Source: Allobosea sp. LC85
GTDB lineage: Bacteria; Pseudomonadota; Alphaproteobacteria; Rhizobiales; Beijerinckiaceae
Assembly (NCBI RefSeq): GCF_000735605.1
Contig: NZ_JPKG01000057.1
Location: 1 to 64,000 of the forward strand
Direction of reading: 5' to 3'
DNA length: 64,000 nt
The notes under the pieces were generated by a model. That model was not told the DNA's origin. It did not search any database and was given only the letters and a program-made list of their open reading frames with translations. How positions within the stretch are numbered: position 1 is the first letter of the stretch; the number at the start of each line of letters is the position of its first letter. This document shows positions 46,465-55,855 of this stretch, piece by piece. Both the position numbers and the translations under genes were made by a program.

Positions 46465-47760
46465 ATGAAATCAATGATCTTTGACAGAAGGTCGGTGCTG
46501 CGCGCGGGCGCCGCGGGGCTTGCGCTCGCTGCTCTGCCGAGGCAGGCAGGCGCACAGGGACTGTCGGGCACGGTCCGGGTCTGGACCTTTCTGGGAGCGG
46601 ACGGGCAGTCGCCGCGCGAGGTCGTGCTGCGCGAGATCATCAAGCGCTTCAAGGCCGGGCACCCCGGCGTCGATGTCAGGATCGAGGCCCAGCCCTTCCA
46701 GGAGCTCGAGGTGAAATTCGTCGCCGCCTCGGCTCAGAACCGCGCGCCCGACGTGATCTGGATGCGTGACACCTTTCTCGATCTCGTCCAGCAGCGCGGC
46801 GCGCTGGCCGATCTCGACGCCCTGCTGTCGGAAGACTTCAGGACCAAGGCGCTTCCCGATCTGTATCCGGTCTTCGTCGAGAAGTCGGTCTTCAACAAGA
46901 AGCGCATCTCCCTTCCGCTCTGGCCGAGCCCCGCTCAGGCGATCTTCTATCGCAAGGATGCGCTGTCCGAACTCGGCCTCGATGCTCCGCCGCTCACCTG
47001 GGACGCATTCATCGCCGCCGCCGGCAAGCTGACCAAGGGCGAGCGGCTGGGCTTCGGCCTGCCGACGAACGACAATAGCGTATCTGCCTTCATCAACATC
47101 ATGTCCGGGTTCGGCTCCTCGATCTTCGATGCGGCAACGGGCCAGTTCAACGTGACCGGCGCTGAGGCCAGGGAAGCCGCCAATGTTGTCAGACAGCTTG
47201 TCGCGAATGGAGCGCTCTCGCCGACGCTGCTGAATGCGATGGGCGACGATATCCAGGACCAATTCGCCTCCGGCCGCTTCGCGATGGTGCAGGCCTTCGC
47301 GCCGCGCTTCCAGCAGTACAAGCAGATTGCAGCCGGCTATAGCGGCAAGGATCTGGCGGTGTCGGCTTGGCCGGCCTTCGGGACGCGCCCGCCCGCGGTC
47401 CTGCTCGGCCCGTACTGGACGGTGGGCATCTCCGCCAAATCAGCCAACCCGGCCGCGGCGGCCGCGTTCGTCGAGAGCCTGTTCAGCCTGGAGGCGTCGA
47501 TGGAGTGGGCGAAGACCGCGGGCCTCGTGCCCGATCGCCGCTCCCTGCTGCAGGCACCCTATTTTTCGACGCCGGAGGCTGCCGATATCCGCGCCTTCAC
47601 CGCGCTGCTCTCGGCTCCGGGCGTGATGACCTTTCCGCAGCGCATGCCCAACATCACCAAGGTCTTCCCGGTGATGAACACAGCGCTGCAGGAGCTGATC
47701 GGAACCAAGGAAAGCGTGGACGCCATTCTCCAACGCGCGAAGTCGACGCTGGGCTGGTAG
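46465..47760 (+). CDS. Extracellular sugar-binding protein, MalE-like (SBP_bac_1)
   Basis: A 431-residue periplasmic protein exported by a twin-arginine-like signal (FDRRSVLRAGAAGLALAAL). The mature start TVRVWTFLGADG and VIWMRDTFLDLVQ are family 1 binding-protein features. I start it at the ATG at 46465 after GGGGAGGAG; the GTG 33 bases earlier lacks a site. With the two permeases and ATPase it forms a carbohydrate importer for the same substrate as the neighbouring dehydratase and dehydrogenases. Confidence 0.88.
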   Translation: MKSMIFDRRSVLRAGAAGLALAALPRQAGAQGLSGTVRVWTFLGADGQSPREVVLREIIKRFKAGHPGVDVRIEAQPFQELEVKFVAASAQNRAPDVIWMRDTFLDLVQQRGALADLDALLSEDFRTKALPDLYPVFVEKSVFNKKRISLPLWPSPAQAIFYRKDALSELGLDAPPLTWDAFIAAAGKLTKGERLGFGLPTNDNSVSAFINIMSGFGSSIFDAATGQFNVTGAEAREAANVVRQLVANGALSPTLLNAMGDDIQDQFASGRFAMVQAFAPRFQQYKQIAAGYSGKDLAVSAWPAFGTRPPAVLLGPYWTVGISAKSANPAAAAAFVESLFSLEASMEWAKTAGLVPDRRSLLQAPYFSTPEAADIRAFTALLSAPGVMTFPQRMPNITKVFPVMNTALQELIGTKESVDAILQRAKSTLGW

Positions 47761-47766
47761 CGCGCC

Positions 47767-48684
47767 ATGCAAGCTCTATCTCTTGAGAGGCCGCGGGGCC
47801 TGGATGTCGTCGCGCGGAGGGCCAGGTTGACCGGCTCGTCGCTGGTGGCGCCGACCCTGCTGCTGGTCATCGCCATCAACATCCTGCCGGCGCTCTACGG
47901 CTTCTATCTGAGCCTGCACAAGGTCTTCTTTTTTGGGAACGAAGGCTTCGTCGGCCTTGGCAACTATGTCGAGCTGTTCCGTGACCCCTTCGCGTGGCAG
48001 GCCATCGGCCGGTCGCTGCTCTTCACCTTCGCCGCCCTTGCGGTCGCCGTCCCGCTGGCGCTGCTGGCGGCGATGGGCATCCGGCGCCTGGGCCGCTGGG
48101 GCAGCGTTCTGCTGACGGTGCTTCTGGTGCCCTGGGCGATGAGCCCGATCGTCGTCGCGCTCCTGTGGAAATGGATCCTCGTGCCGTCGCCGGGCGGGCT
48201 GGTGGGGGCAGCCTTCAACGCCTTCGGCCAGCCGCCGCAGGATCTCCTGACCGACCCGCTTCTCGCCATGCCGACGCTGATCATCGTGGCGGTGTGGCGC
48301 AACTTCGCCTTTGCCACGATCATCCTGATCGGTGGCCTCGGCCAGATCCCGCGCGACCTCTACAAGGCTGCCGCGGTCGACGGGCTCGGCGCCTGGGAGA
48401 GCTTCAGCAAGATCACGCTGCCCTTGCTGGCCCCCTCGCTGCTGATCGTGATCTCGATGCTGACCATCAGCTATTTCAACGAGGTGCAGCTCATCATCGG
48501 CCTGACCGGCGGCGGTCCGATCCGACAGACCAACACATTAGCCTATTTGCTCTACCACACCGGCTTCGTCGAGCTGGATCAGGGACGAGGCAATGCCATC
48601 GCGGCGGTGATGTTCCTGATCAACATGGGGCTCATCGCCATCTACATCCGTATTCTGGGCAAGCAGTCGGGAGCGGCCGCATGA
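47767..48684 (+). CDS. Carbohydrate ABC permease, MalF-like
   Basis: A 305-residue inner-membrane protein with six helices of the BPD_transp_1 type. The EAA loop is YKAAAVDGLGAWESFSKITL. It lies 6 bp after the binding-protein stop; its own stop overlaps the ATG of the next permease. Confidence 0.9.
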   Translation: MQALSLERPRGLDVVARRARLTGSSLVAPTLLLVIAINILPALYGFYLSLHKVFFFGNEGFVGLGNYVELFRDPFAWQAIGRSLLFTFAALAVAVPLALLAAMGIRRLGRWGSVLLTVLLVPWAMSPIVVALLWKWILVPSPGGLVGAAFNAFGQPPQDLLTDPLLAMPTLIIVAVWRNFAFATIILIGGLGQIPRDLYKAAAVDGLGAWESFSKITLPLLAPSLLIVISMLTISYFNEVQLIIGLTGGGPIRQTNTLAYLLYHTGFVELDQGRGNAIAAVMFLINMGLIAIYIRILGKQSGAAA

Positions 48685-49502
48685 AAATCCTGTCCCGAAC
48701 CGCGCTTCTCATCGCCTGCCTGCTTGCCGGCATCATCGCGCTCGGCCCAATCCTCTGGGCCGCCTCCACCTCGTTGAAACCGACAAACCGCATCTTCGCC
48801 GTTCCGCCCGAAATCCTGCCGCAAAACCCGACCTTCGAGCACTACGCCAAGCTGGTGGCCGAGGGGGTCCACTGGGCGTTCCTGAACAGCTCGGCCTATA
48901 CGGTCGTGGCCGTGCTGGTCGCGCTGATCCTCGGTGCAACTGCCGGCTATGCGCTGATGCGCTATCCGGTGGCGGGCAAGCCAGCGGTTCTGCTCGTGTT
49001 CATGGGCACCATGGCGGTTCCGGGTTTCGCCGTTCTTCTGCCGACGCAGATGCTGGCGACGGGCATCGGGCTGCACGACACCTGGTCGATCCTGCCGATC
49101 CTCTATGCTGGGCACATCCTGCCCTTCGCGGTCTGGGTCACGCGATCGCATTTCGCCACGGTCCCGCGCGAGCTGGAACAGGCCGCCGAAATGGACGGGT
49201 ATTCGCGCGCCGAGGCCGTGTGGAAGATCGTGATCCCCGGGGCAAAGCCCGCGCTGCTGGCGGCGGCGACCTTCGGCTTCCTGCATTGCTGGAACGACTA
49301 CGTGACCGGCTCGACCATGGTGGATTCGCCCGAGCGGCGCACGCTTCAGGTCGCACTGATCTTCTTCCAGGGCTTTCACGGCCGCGACTGGGGCTCGCTG
49401 ATGGCGGGCGTGATCATCGCGACGATCCCGCCGGTGGTGGTCTTCCTTCTGTTCAGAAAATTCCTGATCGGTGGTTTCGCCGACGGGTCCGTCAAAGGTT
49501 GA
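48681..49502 (+). CDS. Carbohydrate ABC permease, MalG-like
   Basis: A 273-residue inner-membrane permease starting at the ATG at 48681, which overlaps the previous stop (ATGA). The EAA loop is LEQAAEMDGYSRAEAVWKIV, and the family start LWAASTSLKPTNRIF is seen. The longer open frame to 47994 is not homologous. Pairs with the preceding permease to form the channel. Confidence 0.9.
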   Translation: MKILSRTALLIACLLAGIIALGPILWAASTSLKPTNRIFAVPPEILPQNPTFEHYAKLVAEGVHWAFLNSSAYTVVAVLVALILGATAGYALMRYPVAGKPAVLLVFMGTMAVPGFAVLLPTQMLATGIGLHDTWSILPILYAGHILPFAVWVTRSHFATVPRELEQAAEMDGYSRAEAVWKIVIPGAKPALLAAATFGFLHCWNDYVTGSTMVDSPERRTLQVALIFFQGFHGRDWGSLMAGVIIATIPPVVVFLLFRKFLIGGFADGSVKG

Positions 49503-49507
49503 ATCGC

Positions 49508-50665
49508 ATGACCCAGATCCGGTCGAATACGGCGCAATCGGTCCGCTTCCAGAATGTCGGGAAAAGCTATGGCTCCGGCTGGGCGGTTTCGGGTGTCAAC
49601 ATCTCGATCGAGCCCGGCCAGTTCGTAACGCTGCTTGGCCCCTCGGGCTGCGGCAAGAGCACGACTCTGAGCATGATTGCCGGTCTGGAAACGCCGACGG
49701 AAGGGCGGATCATGATCGGGGACCGCGACGTCACCACGATGAAACCGGCCGATCGCGACATCGCCATGGTGTTCCAGTCCTACGCGCTCTACCCGCATAT
49801 GACGCTCTACGAGAACATCGCCTTTCCCCTGCGCGCACGGCGTCGCCGCACGCCCGAAGCCGAGGTCGACCGCAAGGTCCGCGCGGCGGTGAAGATGCTG
49901 GGCCTCGAGGCGATGCTGGACCGCTTTCCCCGCCAGATCTCGGGTGGCCAGCGCCAGCGCGTGGCGCTCGGCCGGGCCATGGTGCGGACGCCTACCGTCT
50001 ATCTGCTGGACGAGCCGCTCTCGAATCTCGACCAGCAGCTGCGCGTCCAGATGCGGTCCGAATTGAAAGACATCCATCAGCGCCTCGGCGCCACCATGCT
50101 CTATGTCACCCATGACCAGAGCGAGGCGATGACCCTGTCGGATCTGGTCGTGGTCATGTCGAACGGCCGGATCGAGCAGGTGGGCAGCCCGCGCGAACTC
50201 TACAACAATCCGGCCAATCTTTTCGTCGCCCGGTTCCTGGGCGAGCCCGGCATGAACATCCTCGATGGAGAGGCCCTGGATGGCAGGCTGCGGGGCCCGG
50301 GCTTCGATATTGCGCTTCCTGTCGTGGCGCAGAAGGCCGGACAGAGGATTTCGGTGGGCATCCGGCCCGAGGACCTTCAATACGCCCCGAGCGCGGCGGC
50401 GGTCATCCGTGGCACTGTGCGAACGGTGGAATATCTCGGCTCGCGCAGCCTGGTCCGCGTCGAAGTCGGCGAGCGTCTGATCGCAGCCTTCCTGCCGCCC
50501 TCGATCGATCTTCCCGGCGGGGCGGCGATCGGCCTTGCGTTCGCCGAGCCGGACAAGGCGCGCTTCTTCGAAACCGATGGCGGCGCTTCGCTGCATCGTC
50601 CTCAGAACCTTGGCCATCAGAATCTTGGCCATCAAAACCTTGGCCATCAGAACCTTGCAGGCTGA
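49508..50665 (+). CDS. Carbohydrate ABC ATPase, MalK/UgpC-like, with C-terminal pentapeptide repeats
   Basis: A 385-residue ATPase with Walker A GPSGCGKST, signature ISGGQRQRV, Walker B YLLDEPLSNLD and a C-terminal TOBE regulatory domain (SVGIRPEDLQYAP). Starts at 49508. Unusual is the last stretch: QNLGH is repeated three times, then QNLAG, encoded by 15-bp tandem repeats and lying beyond the normal TOBE end. The SDR gene follows 4 bp after the stop. The tail looks like a replication-slippage addition rather than a functional domain. Confidence 0.88.
   Translation: MTQIRSNTAQSVRFQNVGKSYGSGWAVSGVNISIEPGQFVTLLGPSGCGKSTTLSMIAGLETPTEGRIMIGDRDVTTMKPADRDIAMVFQSYALYPHMTLYENIAFPLRARRRRTPEAEVDRKVRAAVKMLGLEAMLDRFPRQISGGQRQRVALGRAMVRTPTVYLLDEPLSNLDQQLRVQMRSELKDIHQRLGATMLYVTHDQSEAMTLSDLVVVMSNGRIEQVGSPRELYNNPANLFVARFLGEPGMNILDGEALDGRLRGPGFDIALPVVAQKAGQRISVGIRPEDLQYAPSAAAVIRGTVRTVEYLGSRSLVRVEVGERLIAAFLPPSIDLPGGAAIGLAFAEPDKARFFETDGGASLHRPQNLGHQNLGHQNLGHQNLAG
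50603..50662. repeat. 15-bp tandem repeats at the 3' end of the ATPase gene
   Basis: Units CAGAACCTTGGCCAT, CAGAATCTTGGCCAT, CAAAACCTTGGCCAT and a final partial unit. They encode QNLGH in frame and overlap the spacer to the SDR gene. Confidence 0.9.
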
Positions 50666-50669
50666 ACCC

Positions 50670-51416
50670 ATGAACAGGATTTTCCTCGACGATCAGGTCG
50701 CCGTCGTCACCGGCGGTGCGCAGGGGTTGGGCCTTGCCATTTCCAAGCGCCTGGTCGCCTCGGGCGCCCGCGTCAGCCTCTGGGATCGCGACGCGGACGC
50801 GCTGAAGAAGGCGCTCGTGCTGCTCGGCCCCGCCGCTTCGGCCAAGCAGGTTGACATCACCGATCTCGACGGCCTGGCACGCACTCACCAGGAGGTCGAA
50901 GCCGAAATCGGCCCTGTGTCGATCCTGGTCAATTCGGCCGGGATCGCCGGCGGCAACGCTCCGCTCGACGCCTATGACCCAGAGGAATGGCGCCGGGTCG
51001 TCGAGATCAACCTGAACGGCACCTTCTATGTGAACAAGGTCGTCGTACCCGGCATGAAGGCGCGAAACTACGGGCGGATCGTCAATATCTCCTCCGTGGC
51101 GGGCAAGGAGGGCAACCCCAACCTGGCGGCCTATTCGGCGGCGAAGGCAGGCGTGATCGGCCTGACGAAGTCGCTGGGCAAGGAGCTCGCCGGCTACGAC
51201 ATCGCGGTGAATGCGATCTCGCCCGCCACGGCCAGGACGCGCATCCTCGACACGCTGAAGGAGGAGTTTATCCAGTATATGCTGACGCGCATTCCGCGTG
51301 CCCGCTTCCTCGAAGTGGACGAGGCCGCCGCGATGGTTGCATGGCTCGTCAGCCGCGAAAACAGCTTCACCACCGCCTCGGTCTTCGACCTCTCGGGCGG
51401 GCGCTGCACCTATTGA
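50670..51416 (+). CDS. Short-chain dehydrogenase/reductase
   Basis: A 248-residue classical SDR. Cofactor motif VTGGAQGLGLAI, structural NSAGIAGG, active-site Ser in IVNISSVAG and the YSAAKAG Tyr-Lys pair are present. An acidic residue after the second strand (LWDRD) favours NAD. It should oxidise a hydroxyl group of the sugar or sugar acid taken up by the operon. Start at 50670, four bases after the ATPase stop. Confidence 0.9.
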   Translation: MNRIFLDDQVAVVTGGAQGLGLAISKRLVASGARVSLWDRDADALKKALVLLGPAASAKQVDITDLDGLARTHQEVEAEIGPVSILVNSAGIAGGNAPLDAYDPEEWRRVVEINLNGTFYVNKVVVPGMKARNYGRIVNISSVAGKEGNPNLAAYSAAKAGVIGLTKSLGKELAGYDIAVNAISPATARTRILDTLKEEFIQYMLTRIPRARFLEVDEAAAMVAWLVSRENSFTTASVFDLSGGRCTY

Positions 51417-51431
51417 GCCGGGGAGGGCGCC

Positions 51432-51833
51432 ATGACGCTTGAACGGGCGCAACGCCTGATCGCTGAAGCTCTTGCCGCCGGCCGAGCACGCGGAGCCAGG
51501 CCGCTGGCGGCCGTGGTCGTCGATGCGGGGGGCCATATCGTCGCCTCGGCCCGCGCGGACGGGGCGACGATCGCTCGGCATGAATTCGCCCTGGCGAAGG
51601 CCTGGAGTTGCATCGCGCTCGGACTGGATTCACGCGATCTCGTGGCGCGGGTGGAGGCCGATCCGGCCTTCTTCTCCGCAGCGGCCACCCTGCTATCGGG
51701 CGGGCTTCTGCCTGCGGCCGGCGGGGTCCTGATCCGCGAGGGGGAGCAGGTGCTGGGAGCTCTTGGCATCTCCGGTGATACCGGCGAGACGGACGACGCC
51801 TGCGCGACGGCCGCCGCTCGGGAATTGAATTAG
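51432..51833 (+). CDS. GlcG/HbpS-family protein (DUF336)
   Basis: A 133-residue protein with a GGGAGGG site. The family core is seen as LAAVVVDAGGHIVASARADG, a central alpha-helical part, and GGVLIREGEQVLGALGISG. GlcG proteins occur in glycolate and propanediol loci and HbpS in haem-binding, but the function is not defined. Last gene of the operon. Confidence 0.85.
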   Translation: MTLERAQRLIAEALAAGRARGARPLAAVVVDAGGHIVASARADGATIARHEFALAKAWSCIALGLDSRDLVARVEADPAFFSAAATLLSGGLLPAAGGVLIREGEQVLGALGISGDTGETDDACATAAARELN

Positions 51834-52052
51834 AGGGCGAACGGGCTCGACAGGATCCTCGCCCGGCGCCATCAGAGCTTGGGCTTGACTGTCCGCTTTT
51901 TAAAGCATCGGCCAACGTCCCCTTCGGGCGCATTTGAGCCGGGCGAGGGGAGCGCGCTCATGGCGCGGGCGGGACCTTTGCGAAGCTGTGAAGCCACTCG
52001 GAAGCCACTTGCGCCGGGGCAGCCTGGCCTGGCTCTCCCGGCGCAAGGCTGG

Positions 52053-53066
52053 TCAGGCGACGAGGAAGCCGGCGTCGACCGGATCGTCGCGGTTGATCGT
52101 CCAGCGGGCGGTGCCGAGCAGCCCGGCGGTGCCCTTCACGGTCGGTCTGACCGCGCGGGTGCCGTTCAGGTTTGCCTCGCCGATCAGGCAGCCCTCGAAG
52201 GTTCCCGACCCGAGCAGGCCTTCCGAGCGGATCGGCTGGTGCAGCTTGAGCAGGCCGCGCGCCTCGTACATCGCCATCATCGCGCTGGTGCCGGTGCCGC
52301 CCGGCGAGCGGTCGAGCTGGCCGGCGGAGAAGACGTGGACGTTCTTGTAGAAGGCGCCCTCGATCGTCGGCTCGTGCCAGAAGGTCACGAAGTTGAAGTT
52401 GTTGATGTGGCTCGACGCCGGATGCTGGATGGCGACCTTCTGGCGCAGCTGCTCGCGGGCGATGATGCCGAGGCGGGAGAGCTCCGAGCCGTTCTCCGGT
52501 GAAATCCGCAGCGAGGTGCCGCGCAGGTCGATAATGCCGAAATAATTGCCGCCCCAGACGATGTCGGCCTTGAGCTGGCCGATGCCCGGCAGGTCGAAGG
52601 GCACGTCCTGCGCCGCGACATAGGCCGGCACGTTCTCGAAGCGGGTCCACAGCACGTCTGGCCCGTCATTGGCGACCTCGGCCGTCACCAGGCCGGCGGT
52701 GGTCTCGAAGCGGATCGTCGTGCGGCCATTCGCGCCACGCCGGACGAGCCCGAGCGCGACCATCGCCATGCCGACAGCGATCGTGCCGTGACCGCACATA
52801 TGGGAATATTGCGTGCCATCGATATAGATCAGGCCTGCATCATAGTCCGGGCTCGACGGCGGCGTCAGAAAGACGCCGAACATGTCCTTGTGCCCGCGCG
52901 GCTCGCGCATCAGGGCGCAGCGCAGCCAGTCGTAGTTCTCCTCAAGGAAGCGGCGCTTCTCCAGGATGTTCGAGCCGGCAGGATAGGGAATCCCGCTATG
53001 GATGATGCAGAGGGGCTCGCCCTCGGTATGGGTGTAGATGACGTCGAAGACATTCTGCTGGCGCAT
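52053..53066 (-). CDS. Proline racemase-family enzyme with Cys/Gly active site
   Basis: A 337-residue protein of the proline racemase/hydroxyproline epimerase family. The first catalytic position is Cys in SHMCGHGTIAVG (residue ~97). The second, normally CGTGT in DRSPCGTGT, is DRSPGGTGTSAMMA: Gly replaces Cys, and the codons GGC GGC confirm it. Other family features (GGNYFGIIDL, ASSHINNFNFVTFWH, GSGTFEGCLIG) are intact. Known groups use Cys/Cys (racemase, epimerase) or Ser/Thr-Cys (trans-3-hydroxyproline dehydratase), so reaction is uncertain. It is the last gene of the Pot-type ABC operon, 33 bp after the permease. Confidence 0.88.
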   Translation of the reverse strand: MRQQNVFDVIYTHTEGEPLCIIHSGIPYPAGSNILEKRRFLEENYDWLRCALMREPRGHKDMFGVFLTPPSSPDYDAGLIYIDGTQYSHMCGHGTIAVGMAMVALGLVRRGANGRTTIRFETTAGLVTAEVANDGPDVLWTRFENVPAYVAAQDVPFDLPGIGQLKADIVWGGNYFGIIDLRGTSLRISPENGSELSRLGIIAREQLRQKVAIQHPASSHINNFNFVTFWHEPTIEGAFYKNVHVFSAGQLDRSPGGTGTSAMMAMYEARGLLKLHQPIRSEGLLGSGTFEGCLIGEANLNGTRAVRPTVKGTAGLLGTARWTINRDDPVDAGFLVA

Positions 53067-53099
53067 GTGCGGCTCCTTGGGACAAAGGGTGAAAAGGGA

Positions 53100-53885
53100 T
53101 CAGCGGCGCTCGGAGAGCACGTCGAGGCCGATGGTGAGGTCGAGCAGCACGATCACGATCGCGGCGACGATGATCGTCAGGCCGGAGACCGCCGCGATCG
53201 TCGGGTCGATCGTGTACTGGACGTAGTTGAACAGCTTGACCGGGATCGTGGTGAGCTCGGCCGTGGTGTTGAAGATGCTGAGCTCGACATTGATGAAGGA
53301 GGCGATGAAGGCGAAGATCGCGCCGCTGACGAGCCCGCTGCGGATCTGCGGCAGCGTCACCAGGAAGAAGGTCGTGAGCGGCCTGGCCCCGAGATCGGCC
53401 GACGCCTCCTCCAGGCTGCGCTGCTCGTCGCTGAGCTGCGGCAGCACGGCGCGCAGGACGAAAGGCATGATGATCACGACATGCCCGACGAGCAGGGCTG
53501 AGAAGCTGCGGACGAGGCCGATCGCGCTGCCATATTGCAGCAGCGCCGCGCCGAGCACGACATGCGGCAGGATCAGCGGCGACATCAGCGTCTCCGACAG
53601 CAGGCGCCGACCGGTGAAGCGATAGCGAGCGATCGCGATCGCCGCCGGCACCGCCAGCACCACCGCGGCGGCGGTCGCTGCGACCGCAAGCAGCGTGCTG
53701 GTCAGGAAGGCCGAGACATAGGACGGGTCGCCCAGCATCGTGCCGTACCAGGCCAAGGTCAGCCCCTGCGGCGGGAAGGCGAGGAAGCTGGTCGTGGTCA
53801 GCGAGGCGCCCACGAGCACGACGAGCGGCAGAGCGAGATAGGCGAGCGCCGCAAGGGAGACGATCCTGACGAGGTGAGTGACCAT
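53100..53885 (-). CDS. ABC permease, PotC-like
   Basis: A 261-residue inner-membrane permease with about six helices and the EAA loop LEEASADLGARPLTTFFLV. Its ATG lies 1 bp after the stop of the PotB-like gene, so the two genes are nearly joined. Partner of that permease in importing an amine-, amino-acid- or betaine-type substrate. Confidence 0.9.
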   Translation of the reverse strand: MVTHLVRIVSLAALAYLALPLVVLVGASLTTTSFLAFPPQGLTLAWYGTMLGDPSYVSAFLTSTLLAVAATAAAVVLAVPAAIAIARYRFTGRRLLSETLMSPLILPHVVLGAALLQYGSAIGLVRSFSALLVGHVVIIMPFVLRAVLPQLSDEQRSLEEASADLGARPLTTFFLVTLPQIRSGLVSGAIFAFIASFINVELSIFNTTAELTTIPVKLFNYVQYTIDPTIAAVSGLTIIVAAIVIVLLDLTIGLDVLSERR

Positions 53886-53886
53886 C

Positions 53887-54720
53887 TCAGGCTCTCCTCG
53901 GCTCGCTGAGGCGCCCGGCGACCGTGACGAGCGCGAACGTCAGCACCAGCATGGTGATGCTGAGCGCACCGCCATAGTTGAAGTCGAAGACCGAGCTGTA
54001 TTGCTGGAAGATCAGCATGGAGAAGACGGTGATCCGCCCGCCGCTGAGCAGCGCCGGCGTGACATAGGCGCTGACCGCCAGCATGAAGACCATGACCGCG
54101 CCGGCCATCAGTCCGGGCAGGCTGAGGGGCAGGATGATCGTCCAGAAGGTGCCGGCCGGCGTCGCGCCGAGATCGGCGGAGGCGTGCTCGAGGGCCGGAT
54201 CGACCTTGGCGAGCGCATTGCCGACCGCCAGCACGATGAAGGGCAGGAGGATGTAGACGAGGCCGACCAGGATGCCGAGCTCGGTGCCGAGGAAGCGCAT
54301 CGGCCGCTCGATCAGGCCAAGCCCGATCAGGCCGTCATTGACGAGGCCGTTGCGGCCGAGCAGCACCATCCAGCCGAAGGAGCGCACGATGTTGCTGGTG
54401 AACAGCGGCACGACGAGCAGGATCACGCAGAACCGGCGCCAGGGCCGCCAGCGCACCACGCGCACGAGATACCAGGCGAGCGGATAGCCGATCAGGACTG
54501 AGACGAGCGTGGTCAGCGCGCCGATCCGGAACGTCACCCACAGCACGTCCCAGTGATAGCTGTCGGCGAGGATGCGCAGGTAATGCGCGAAGGTCAGGTG
54601 ACCGTCCGGCGTGGTCAGGCTGGCGATCAGGACGACCGCCATCGGCGCCAGGAAGAAGGCGGCAAAGAACGCCGCCGGCAGGGCGCAGAGCAGCGCGACC
54701 GGGCGCAGCCCCGCTTTCAT
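53887..54720 (-). CDS. ABC permease, PotB-like
   Basis: A 277-residue inner-membrane permease with six helices and the EAA loop LEHASADLGATPAGTFWTI. Overlaps the ATPase stop by ATGA (54717-54720). Family members import polyamines, opines or betaines. Confidence 0.9.
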   Translation of the reverse strand: MKAGLRPVALLCALPAAFFAAFFLAPMAVVLIASLTTPDGHLTFAHYLRILADSYHWDVLWVTFRIGALTTLVSVLIGYPLAWYLVRVVRWRPWRRFCVILLVVPLFTSNIVRSFGWMVLLGRNGLVNDGLIGLGLIERPMRFLGTELGILVGLVYILLPFIVLAVGNALAKVDPALEHASADLGATPAGTFWTIILPLSLPGLMAGAVMVFMLAVSAYVTPALLSGGRITVFSMLIFQQYSSVFDFNYGGALSITMLVLTFALVTVAGRLSEPRRA

Positions 54721-55778
54721 GACGCATCCCCCGGCACGATGCTGAGATCGCCGAGGCGGATATTGGCGAAGACCGGCTGGCCCGGCGTGAGGCCCGACAG
54801 CGCCGCTGGCGCCAGCCGGGCCGTCAGGATGGTGCCGCCGGCCAAGAGCGTGACGAAGGCATGGCTGCCGACATGGGTGATCTCGGAGAGCACGGCTGGC
54901 AGGGCGAGGCGATCGGCGGCCGGCTTCGGCGCGACCAGAATGTCCTCGGGCCGCAGCACGCCTGTCAGCGCGCCTTGCGGCTCGTCCGCCGCGGGACGGA
55001 TGATCGCGCCATCCAGCAGCGACAGGCTGACGTCGTCGCGCCGCTCGACTTCGAGCAGGTTGGCGTCGCCGATGAAGTCGGCGGCGAAGCGGCTCGCCGG
55101 CCGGGCATAGATGTCCTGGCCGCGGCCGATCTGCTCGATACGGCCGCGGTTCATCAGCACGATCCGGTCTGCCATGCTCATCGCCTCGTCCTGGTCATGC
55201 GTCACGAACAGGAAGGCAATGCCGAGCCGGTGCTGGATCTGCTTGAGCTCGCCCTGGACCTTCTTGCGCAGCTTCAGGTCGAGCGCGCTCAGCGGCTCGT
55301 CGAGCAGCAGCAGCTGAGGCCGGTTGACGATGGCGCGCGCCAGCGCCACGCGCTGCTGCTGGCCGCCGGAGAGCTGGGCCGGCAGGCGTTCGCCGAAGCC
55401 GGCGAGGCCGACGAGCTCGAGCGCCTCGGTGCTGCGCTTCGTTGCCTCGCCCTTGCCCGTGCCCTGCCGGCGCGGCCCGTAGGCGACGTTCTCCAAAACG
55501 CTCATGTGCGGGAAGAGCGCGTAGTTCTGGAACACCGTGTTGAGCGGGCGGCGATAGGGCGGCAGCCGCGTCACATCCTCGCCGGCGAGCCTGACCGTGC
55601 CGACCTCCGGCGTCAGGAAGCCGGCGATGCAGCGCAGCAGCGTGGTCTTGCCGCAACCCGACGGGCCGAGCAGCGCGATGAACTCGCCCTGCTCGACGGA
55701 GAGGTCGATCTCCGTCAGGGCCGCGTGCCCGCCGAAATGCTTGGACAGGCCGTCGATGGCGAGGATGGAGGTGCTCAT
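54717..55778 (-). CDS. ABC ATPase, PotA-like
   Basis: A 353-residue ATPase: Walker [10 protein letters not shown], signature [10 protein letters not shown], Walker [12 protein letters not shown], and a TOBE domain from about residue 260 ([12 protein letters not shown]). Start at the ATG at 55778; the frame runs on upstream through a tandem repeat (ASERPASERP), which is not part of the family. Energises the operon's two permeases. Confidence 0.9.
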   Translation of the reverse strand: MSTSILAIDGLSKHFGGHAALTEIDLSVEQGEFIALLGPSGCGKTTLLRCIAGFLTPEVGTVRLAGEDVTRLPPYRRPLNTVFQNYALFPHMSVLENVAYGPRRQGTGKGEATKRSTEALELVGLAGFGERLPAQLSGGQQQRVALARAIVNRPQLLLLDEPLSALDLKLRKKVQGELKQIQHRLGIAFLFVTHDQDEAMSMADRIVLMNRGRIEQIGRGQDIYARPASRFAADFIGDANLLEVERRDDVSLSLLDGAIIRPAADEPQGALTGVLRPEDILVAPKPAADRLALPAVLSEITHVGSHAFVTLLAGGTILTARLAPAALSGLTPGQPVFANIRLGDLSIVPGDAS

Positions 55779-55810
55779 GCTGCGGCTCGCGGTGCTCGTG
55801 CCCAAGCGCT

Positions 55811-55855
55811 GACTTGCGGGTCGCTCGCTTGCGGGACGTTCACTTGCGCGCGATC
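55811..55855. repeat. Three ~15-bp tandem units at the 3' end of the binding-protein gene
   Basis: GACTTGCGGGTCGCT, CGCTTGCGGGACGTT and CACTTGCGCGCGATC follow each other. The third unit is the natural end of the binding-protein gene (stop at 55840-55842), so the others look like duplications of that gene end. Confidence 0.75.

Noticed and set aside
50535-51416. SDR gene with 45 extra N-terminal residues
   Set aside because: The extra part is the tail of the ATPase gene and its tandem repeats read out of frame. The SDR cofactor motif starts right after the ATG at 50670.
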